From Burkholderiales bacterium UBA1834 (GTDB taxonomy: Bacteria > Pseudomonadota > Gammaproteobacteria > Burkholderiales > Burkholderiaceae_C), in assembly GCA_002339015.1 (NCBI GenBank), contig DDJC01000054.1, positions 15,747-37,520 on the forward strand: DNA of 21,774 nucleotides. The letters run 5' to 3'. Position 1 is the first letter of the stretch. The number at the start of each line of letters is the position of its first letter. A program made the translations under genes and the position numbers. The notes under the pieces were generated by a model. It did not search any database, was not told the DNA's origin, and saw only the letters and a list, made by a program, of their open reading frames with translations. Shown here one piece after another: positions 16,323 through 21,774 of the stretch.

Positions 16323-17330
16323 TCCCAGTAGTCGGTCCCACAGTGTCGGGAAGGTGTTACCGCGTTCGACCACGCTGCTGCGCTGCTCGGGCCGCTCATC
16401 CCACACCTTGTAGAGTTGCTTGACGCCGATGATGCGGTTGTTCTCGATCACCACGTTGCGGCTATCGATCAGACTGATGGCCGCTTGCGGCTTATCGGAC
16501 CAGCAATCGACCACGATGGTATTGTTTCGGATGATGCTGTTGTCTGCCGCGTGCAACTTAATGGGGGCGGCGCTCGGCGTGGCGTCAGCGCATTTCAAGA
16601 CGATGGTGTTGTTTTCTATGCGCTGCCCCGCGCCGAACAAATAAATCCCCGCATGTCCATTGCGCACCGTGATCCGGCTGCTGGTGACGCTGTTGCCGCT
16701 GCGCTGCCCGCCCACGGCGACAGCACCGAAACGCGTGCGAGTGGATGAGCCTGCATCGATCTGCATGTGATCCAGTTGCAGACCACCATGAGGAATGGAC
16801 GTGCGACCCGAGCCACTGATCGGCCCCAACTCCCGGGTGTAGCTACGGTCCAGCAAATCACCATCGATTCCGAAAACCGCGTAGTCGCTGCGCAGGCTGA
16901 TAAGCTGACTGCCTTGCAATCTGATAGCACTCACCGCTCCAGCACGAATCTTCCCATTGGCGACACTGACGTCCGAAGCGCCAATCGAGATCACCGCAAC
17001 AGGTTGATTGCTGGACAGTTCATGCCGCTGCAGATCGATTTGCACCGGTCCAGCCTCAACTTCCCACATAGGAGATTTACTGGTGGCATAACCACCAGAG
17101 GCGAAATCGAAGATGGATTTGCTGTTGAGGTCTTCCGTCAGGCAGTAGCGCCCGGCCCGAGTCACAGTTGCCACTCTGGCCCATGAGCGGTAGCTCGGGT
17201 CATCACGGGTACGTCCGATAGGCTCGCAGTCGGCTGGCTCCGCATGGAGGCTCCCGGGTGCTCCGACGGCCAGGACGCACATGGCCAGCAGGCACCACAC
17301 GGGCCGAGCAATCACTTCTCTTATTGGCAT
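16317..17330 (-). CDS. Exported right-handed beta-helix repeat protein, putative partner of the RHS protein
   Basis: The protein has 337 residues. It begins with a Sec-type signal peptide (basic start, hydrophobic VWCLLAMCVLAVGAPGS, likely cut after SLHA at residue 30), so it is exported. The mature part shows the asparagine-ladder pattern of parallel beta-helix repeats, with rungs such as QRIENNTIVLK, NSIIRNNTIVVDC and RNVVIENNRIIG, and earlier rungs like GASDVSVANGKIRAGAVSAI. No pectate-lyase or other catalytic set is obvious, so it may bind rather than cut. Its ATG at 17330 lies upstream of the RHS stop codon at 17321-17323, giving a 10-base overlap on the same strand and probable translational coupling. 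Base composition is lower in GC than in the core genes. Immunity protein, accessory factor or surface protein are all possible; function is inferred from context only. Confidence 0.78.
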   Translation of the reverse strand: MPIREVIARPVWCLLAMCVLAVGAPGSLHAEPADCEPIGRTRDDPSYRSWARVATVTRAGRYCLTEDLNSKSIFDFASGGYATSKSPMWEVEAGPVQIDLQRHELSSNQPVAVISIGASDVSVANGKIRAGAVSAIRLQGSQLISLRSDYAVFGIDGDLLDRSYTRELGPISGSGRTSIPHGGLQLDHMQIDAGSSTRTRFGAVAVGGQRSGNSVTSSRITVRNGHAGIYLFGAGQRIENNTIVLKCADATPSAAPIKLHAADNSIIRNNTIVVDCWSDKPQAAISLIDSRNVVIENNRIIGVKQLYKVWDERPEQRSSVVERGNTFPTLWDRLLGR

Positions 17331-20300
17331 GACTCGAACGACTGAGGCAAGATCAGGAACGGATAATCAGATGCTTTGAGCCGGTTGCCCTTCGCATCGC
17401 AGAGGTTGATCCTTCTGTTATTTGCCGCTTCGTTGCTGTTGTATACATCCGGACTCGTCTCCGCCGAGAAATCGACAGTGCCGCCGTCAGGACGCTTCAC
17501 AAAAGTCGCGAGCGCATCGTCCAGTATCCTGAGCTTTTTCGTGAACGACGCACCGTTCTCGTTGTGACGCTCCTGCGTCGCGTTGAACTGCCGCAACACG
17601 CCTTCGATCTGAGCCCAACTGGCGCCGCCGCTTGCGGTGGCTAAACCACTCTTGGCCTTGATCCAGTCATAGACTGCTTTTTCCATGGTCAACGTCCTCG
17701 CTTCGTTGTTCCAGTGAATAACCGAGCCCGTAGGCAAGGGCGTCGGCTGGCCATGGTCGTAGGTGTAGTCCGGATGTGAACCATAGAGGCCATGCCCTGT
17801 GCCCTTTCCCAGGATCAGCGCATCAATCGGTTCGTTGATGCTATTGCGGTGCCCAAAGGTATCCTCGAAGGCATGCAGGAACTCTCCGAAGAACTGCAGC
17901 TTCGCACACCGCGTGGGCGCACCTTCATATGCGCCCATCAATTGCTGCATCTGGAACGAAGGCGACTTCACGGGCAGCAGCAGGTCGTTGTTGTCGTAAA
18001 AGGCCGGGGTTGTTCCGTACCCGCCGCCAAGGCCGGTACGGTCCGACAGGACAAAGTGATAGGTCAGCAGCGCCTGCTGATTTTTCGTGATCGAGCCGAC
18101 CATCGTTCCGGGGTTCGTTTCGTCCAGCGGACGCGTGGCCGGGTTGTCATCGATGTACTGGGTAGCCAGTGCGATGACGCGGGCCTCGTTGTAGTCCACG
18201 CCCGCCGCCAAAGCCAGAAAGAAGGTCATGTAGTAGTGAATGTCTTCCTGGTACAAGCCTTGAGGGTCCACCTGGGTCAGTGGGTTGTTCGACACGTAGG
18301 CATACACGTTGCCGCCCGCCAGCCTGTCGGCCTGCCCCAACTCCAGCCCGGGCTGCATGCTGATCGGATCTGCCGTGGTGAAGCGCCCAATCCACGGATC
18401 GTAGTCGCGCTGCTGGTTGTGGTGGATGCCGCGCTCCGTATCCCAGTACTGCCCCGGCAGACGCAGATTCAGTTCGAAGGCTGGCGCGGCATCGGCGGCG
18501 TGCGCTTCGCCCATCAGGCCCCAGGAAGCGGTTTGCACCGGCCGCACGGACTCGACATGGGCCAGCCCGAAGGCGTCGTACCGGGCGCGCCAGACCACCT
18601 GGCCCTGCGCGTTGGTCACGGCCACTGGGGCATGGCGCTGGTCGGCGTGGACCGCGTATACCTCACCGCTGGCCTGCGGCACGCGGCCAAACCATGACCA
18701 GACGAGTGTGCGCATTCGCTCCCAAACGCCATCGGTGAAGGCCGTGTCGATACAGGCCACGACCTGCCCGTCCAGGTACACATACTGCCGCATCACACGG
18801 CCTGACGCATCGGCCTCGGCGTAGAGCTGCAGGCCCTGATCCCGCAGATCCGCCACCACGGGCCGCGAGCCGCCGTTGAGGTGAAGGTAATAGGTGGTCG
18901 CCTGGCGATCGCCCGCGATGATGGTCTTGCTGATGCGCTCGCCACGCAGGCCCCAGGCGTAGAGCGCCACCGGACGGTCCTGCTCATCCACCGCGGCCAG
19001 CGCCGGGCCGGCGGGCGCGTAGACCGTGCGCACGGCGGGCTTGCCCGGCATCAGAAGACCGGGCTGTTCGGGCGGATGGCCCTGGCCAGCAGTGTTCTGC
19101 CGCGTCTTGCCCATGCCATGAAGTCCCCAGAGCTTCCAGGGTTCGCCAAGTGCGCCATAGACCGAGGCCCAGCCGGCGTGTCGCGCCGTGGGTTCGACCG
19201 CCAGCAATTGCTGTCCTACGTAGGCGTAGCGTCGGCTCTCTCCACCCACTGTCGAACGAATCCGGTTGCCCTCGCTGTCGTAGACATAGCTGTCGGCCAC
19301 TGGCGCACCTTCGCGTTGCTCCGAGGTCAATCGTCCCAGCCCATCGTAGCCATAACGCCGTTCGAGCTGAACCTGCCACTGCGCTTCGCTGGCAGCGACC
19401 AGCCGGTTGCCCGCGTCGTACGTGTAGCGGTCATCGAGCACGGCGCGATGCGCCAGCATCGCCGTGTGGCGCGTCAGCCGACCGCGCGCATCGCGCTCGA
19501 ACCGCTCTCTCACGCCGTTGCCATGGGTGAAGCCGGCAATGCCATCTAGCCAGGAGGCATGCAGCTCACCCACCACCGGTTCGCCGTTGTAGCGCACGCC
19601 TGTCAGATGGCCTGTGGTGTCGTCCCAGGCATAGGCCAGCCGGTGGGCGCGCTGCCGCGCATCGGCCAGCGTGCGTTCGATCAGACGGCCCCGTTCGTCA
19701 TAGCGCAGCGTGGTGACGAACAGCAGCGGTGCGGTCGACGGGGTAGCCCGATTCTTTGCTTGGCCATTCTCCACGGTCGGCAGCCAGTGGCGCTCCTCGA
19801 CCAGCCTGCCCAGGCTGTCGTACCGCCACTGCTTGCGCTCCTCCACCCGACCCCGCGAATCAAATGCGACGGTCTCGCTGACAAGGCTGCCGTCGTGACG
19901 CGAGCGCGTCATGGCAGTGTGCCCGTCCACGCTCAAGGCGACCAAACAGCCGCCCGCATCGTATTCATAGCGATGGACCTGCGCGCTGTCGTTCACGCGT
20001 GCGATCAGGCGGTCGGCCTCGTCCCACACGTAGCGCGTGGTGCCATGCTGGGTATCGGTCTGCATCAGCTTGCGGCCAAAGTCGTCGTAGAGAGCAGACT
20101 GCCCGGACACTCGTTCGATGCCGGTCACGTGGCCGGCAGGGTCGTGCCGCCAGCGGGCGCGCTGTTCGGCCTCGGTGCCTGCGGCGCGGACCTGCTCGGC
20201 GATGAAGCCGAGGTCGTCGTAGGCATAGGCCGTCTTGATCGCGCCCGGATGCTCGACCTCCACTGGCAGGTCCGCGCCAGAACCTGGGCCATAGCGCAGC

Positions 20301-21774
20301 GCCAGCATCTGTCCCACGTCGTCGCTCAGCCGGATCAGCCGCTGCTCGTCGTCTCGTTCGAATCGCACGGTCTGGAGGGTACGCTGCTGGGCGTCGAGCC
20401 GCGTGACGGCCTGCAATGCGCCGCCTGCGTCGCGCTGCAGCGCGACGCGCCCACCGTCGGGCAGGATCAGCGCCTCCGGCCTGCCGCCGGCATCGGATTC
20501 TGTGCGGATCTGCGTGCCGTCCGCGCCATGGATGACCGTCAGGCGGCCCTGGACATCGTAGCCGTAGCCGGTGCGCTGGCTCAACCGGCTGTCCTTGCTC
20601 AGCATTCCGCCCTGGCGCGACCAAGCCGTCACGTCGCGCGCCAGCACACGCCCCGCGGGGTCGTGGTGTGTGGTGGTCTCCCGGTACCGGCGGCCATCGT
20701 CCCGCGCCATCACCATGACGCGGCCCGCGTCGTCGCGCTGCAGGATCTTCATCGCACGGCCGCCAGGCGCCTGAAGGCTCCGCAGGTGGTCGGCGCGCCG
20801 GTCCCAAGCATAGCGGGTGGTGTCCACCGGGCCGGGCAGCGGCCCGTCCATCGCGACGAGCACGCTGCGGCCGTTGATGCGGCCGTACTCATAGCGCGTG
20901 ATGCGTTTGATCGGGCTGGCCTGACTTGGCTCGATGACCGGCAGCCCTTGTGCATCCAGGGGGCTGTAGCCGCCTTCTTCAACGCTCAGCACTTGGCCGC
21001 GATCGTTGTATGTCATTCGCATCTGGTGCTCCAGACCTGGCACCACACTGGGCTTGGCAATCAACGCCGGCTGCTCACCCGTAGCGCCATACTCATAGCG
21101 CACCATCCAACGCTCAGCCCCGGGCTTGCCATCCTTGTAGGTGACCTGACTGACCTTCAGCACCCGATCCATCGGGTCGTAGGCCATACGCACACCCAGC
21201 AGCGCCCGGCCTTGCTGATCAAGCTGAATCTCCTCAGTCAGCCGGCCTTTGGCGTCATAGCGGTACCGCATGTTGGCCCGAGGGCAGGACAAAGCCGTCG
21301 CGCAGGGCTCGCCTCGTGTCTCGGTGATGCGGTAGTCACCGGCCACCATGGCACTGCGAATCTCCAACCGCCGGCCTTCAGGCTGTGCGGCTGTACGTCC
21401 GTGTACCAGCACACTGCGGCCAGGCGTGCTTCCTGGCATCTCGCTCAGGCTGGCGCGTTCAAGCAAGACCAGCTCCACCTTCTGGCCGCCATGCTCGCTG
21501 CGAACGGCCCAGGCACGCTGGTCATAGCCATAGGTGGAGATACGCTGGTTGAGCGGTTTGCCATCACTGCCGCTGCCGGATACGCTGATGCCCGTGAGCA
21601 GTGTTGGGAAGCGTGCGTCTTCATAGTGGTAAGCCCGGCTGATCGAGCTGCTTGTGGTGCCCCTGCTGGTCAGCGGGTGCGCAGGCTTGTCTGCTTCGTA
21701 GTGCGTGGGCAGATGCACCTTGACCAGGTTGGCCGCCAGCTGGATCTTGTCAACCTGGGTGCCCTTGGGCGGCG
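17321..21774 (-). CDS. RHS/YD-repeat protein with a C-terminal non-RHS tip (5' end beyond right edge)
   Basis: The frame is open from the right edge to TAA at 17321-17323, so at least 1483 residues of this protein are seen and its start lies outside the window. Most of it is YD/RHS repeats, for example RYRYDAKGRLTEEIQ, GYGYDVQGRLTVIHG, RYVWDEADRLIARV, RYEYDAGGCLVALS and RRYGYDGLGRLTSEQ. These build the beta-cocoon shell of RHS proteins. The RHS-associated core is at about 18260-18480: LRLPGQYWDTERGIHHNQQ, RDYDPWIGRFTTADPISMQ, AGGNVYAYVSNNPLTQVDPQ. After this, about 309 residues of different character form a tip, as in polymorphic toxins. No PAAR, VgrG or signal peptide is visible, so the export route (type VI secretion or Sec) is unknown. 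An internal GTG at 21718 is in frame but is not the true start, because the upstream codons continue the reading without a stop. Confidence 0.93.
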   Translation of the reverse strand, partial: PPKGTQVDKIQLAANLVKVHLPTHYEADKPAHPLTSRGTTSSSISRAYHYEDARFPTLLTGISVSGSGSDGKPLNQRISTYGYDQRAWAVRSEHGGQKVELVLLERASLSEMPGSTPGRSVLVHGRTAAQPEGRRLEIRSAMVAGDYRITETRGEPCATALSCPRANMRYRYDAKGRLTEEIQLDQQGRALLGVRMAYDPMDRVLKVSQVTYKDGKPGAERWMVRYEYGATGEQPALIAKPSVVPGLEHQMRMTYNDRGQVLSVEEGGYSPLDAQGLPVIEPSQASPIKRITRYEYGRINGRSVLVAMDGPLPGPVDTTRYAWDRRADHLRSLQAPGGRAMKILQRDDAGRVMVMARDDGRRYRETTTHHDPAGRVLARDVTAWSRQGGMLSKDSRLSQRTGYGYDVQGRLTVIHGADGTQIRTESDAGGRPEALILPDGGRVALQRDAGGALQAVTRLDAQQRTLQTVRFERDDEQRLIRLSDDVGQMLALRYGPGSGADLPVEVEHPGAIKTAYAYDDLGFIAEQVRAAGTEAEQRARWRHDPAGHVTGIERVSGQSALYDDFGRKLMQTDTQHGTTRYVWDEADRLIARVNDSAQVHRYEYDAGGCLVALSVDGHTAMTRSRHDGSLVSETVAFDSRGRVEERKQWRYDSLGRLVEERHWLPTVENGQAKNRATPSTAPLLFVTTLRYDERGRLIERTLADARQRAHRLAYAWDDTTGHLTGVRYNGEPVVGELHASWLDGIAGFTHGNGVRERFERDARGRLTRHTAMLAHRAVLDDRYTYDAGNRLVAASEAQWQVQLERRYGYDGLGRLTSEQREGAPVADSYVYDSEGNRIRSTVGGESRRYAYVGQQLLAVEPTARHAGWASVYGALGEPWKLWGLHGMGKTRQNTAGQGHPPEQPGLLMPGKPAVRTVYAPAGPALAAVDEQDRPVALYAWGLRGERISKTIIAGDRQATTYYLHLNGGSRPVVADLRDQGLQLYAEADASGRVMRQYVYLDGQVVACIDTAFTDGVWERMRTLVWSWFGRVPQASGEVYAVHADQRHAPVAVTNAQGQVVWRARYDAFGLAHVESVRPVQTASWGLMGEAHAADAAPAFELNLRLPGQYWDTERGIHHNQQRDYDPWIGRFTTADPISMQPGLELGQADRLAGGNVYAYVSNNPLTQVDPQGLYQEDIHYYMTFFLALAAGVDYNEARVIALATQYIDDNPATRPLDETNPGTMVGSITKNQQALLTYHFVLSDRTGLGGGYGTTPAFYDNNDLLLPVKSPSFQMQQLMGAYEGAPTRCAKLQFFGEFLHAFEDTFGHRNSINEPIDALILGKGTGHGLYGSHPDYTYDHGQPTPLPTGSVIHWNNEARTLTMEKAVYDWIKAKSGLATASGGASWAQIEGVLRQFNATQERHNENGASFTKKLRILDDALATFVKRPDGGTVDFSAETSPDVYNSNEAANNRRINLCDAKGNRLKASDYPFLILPQSFESCQ
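17324..18250 (-). other. C-terminal tip of the RHS protein: putative metal-dependent hydrolase (DUF6765 / PLC-like) domain
   Basis: This is the part of the RHS protein after the DPQGLY end of the core, about 309 residues. It opens with EDIHYYMTFFLALAAGVDYN and EARVIALATQYIDDN, then has LTYHFVLSD, FGEFLHAFEDTFGHR (an HxxxDxxxH motif at 17849-17875) and GSHPDYTYDH. The spacing of His and Asp in predicted helices recalls the zinc-dependent phospholipase C / S1-P1 nuclease group and, from memory, the DUF6765 family. The base composition of this segment is lower in GC than much of the upstream repeat region. It is probably the effector part; hydrolase activity and target are inference. Confidence 0.6.

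Noticed and set aside
18480..21774. Repeated short motifs that might suggest a DNA tandem repeat or CRISPR array
   Set aside because: The repetition is at protein level (degenerate YD repeats) with no constant DNA unit or regular spacer length.
16317..21774. Calling the RHS protein a type VI secretion effector outright
   Set aside because: No PAAR, VgrG, EagR-like chaperone or other T6SS gene is in the window and the RHS N-terminus is missing, so the export route cannot be assigned.

Overview
The window comes from a high-GC beta-proteobacterium, most likely of the order Burkholderiales. This rests on overall composition, protein style and gene order: a rubredoxin at the head of a pilG-pilH-pilI-pilJ-pilL cluster, divergent from thiD-hemL. 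The genus cannot be fixed from the sequence alone. No rRNA, tRNA, CRISPR array or insertion sequence was seen.

Layout. Positions 1-6737 (minus strand) hold a rubredoxin gene followed by the Pil-Chp chemosensory cluster that controls type IV pili: response regulators PilG and PilH, CheW-like adaptor PilI, chemoreceptor PilJ, and the N-terminal 888 codons of a ChpA/PilL-type hybrid kinase that runs off the left edge. Positions 6905-10658 (plus strand) hold three housekeeping enzymes: a ThiD-family kinase overlapping hemL (tetrapyrrole synthesis), then mpl (murein recycling). A glycerophosphodiester phosphodiesterase gene (minus) converges on mpl and overlaps its end. Positions 11724-16180 (plus) hold a 1331-residue fused flavin/iron-sulfur/CCG-domain dehydrogenase and a small HIT-family protein.

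Positions 16317-21774 (minus) are an accessory module. A large RHS/YD-repeat protein, running off the right edge, ends in a tip of about 309 residues that is not RHS. The tip carries a metal-site-like HxxxDxxxH motif and resembles, from memory, the DUF6765 / zinc-dependent phospholipase C-like group. Its stop codon lies inside the start region of a gene for an exported protein with beta-helix repeats (10-base overlap). Tip and partner gene have visibly lower GC than their surroundings, the pattern expected of an exchangeable polymorphic-toxin tip with its cognate partner. This is the best candidate in the window for an undescribed system: a metal-hydrolase-like RHS effector with a periplasmic beta-helix protein as possible immunity or accessory factor.

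Smaller points of interest are a GAGE motif in ThiD, a Gln in place of the phosphorylatable His in a second Hpt-like module of the ChpA/PilL kinase, a probable leaderless start for mpl, a GTG start with a strong Shine-Dalgarno for pilG, and a long cytoplasmic N-terminal extension on PilJ.
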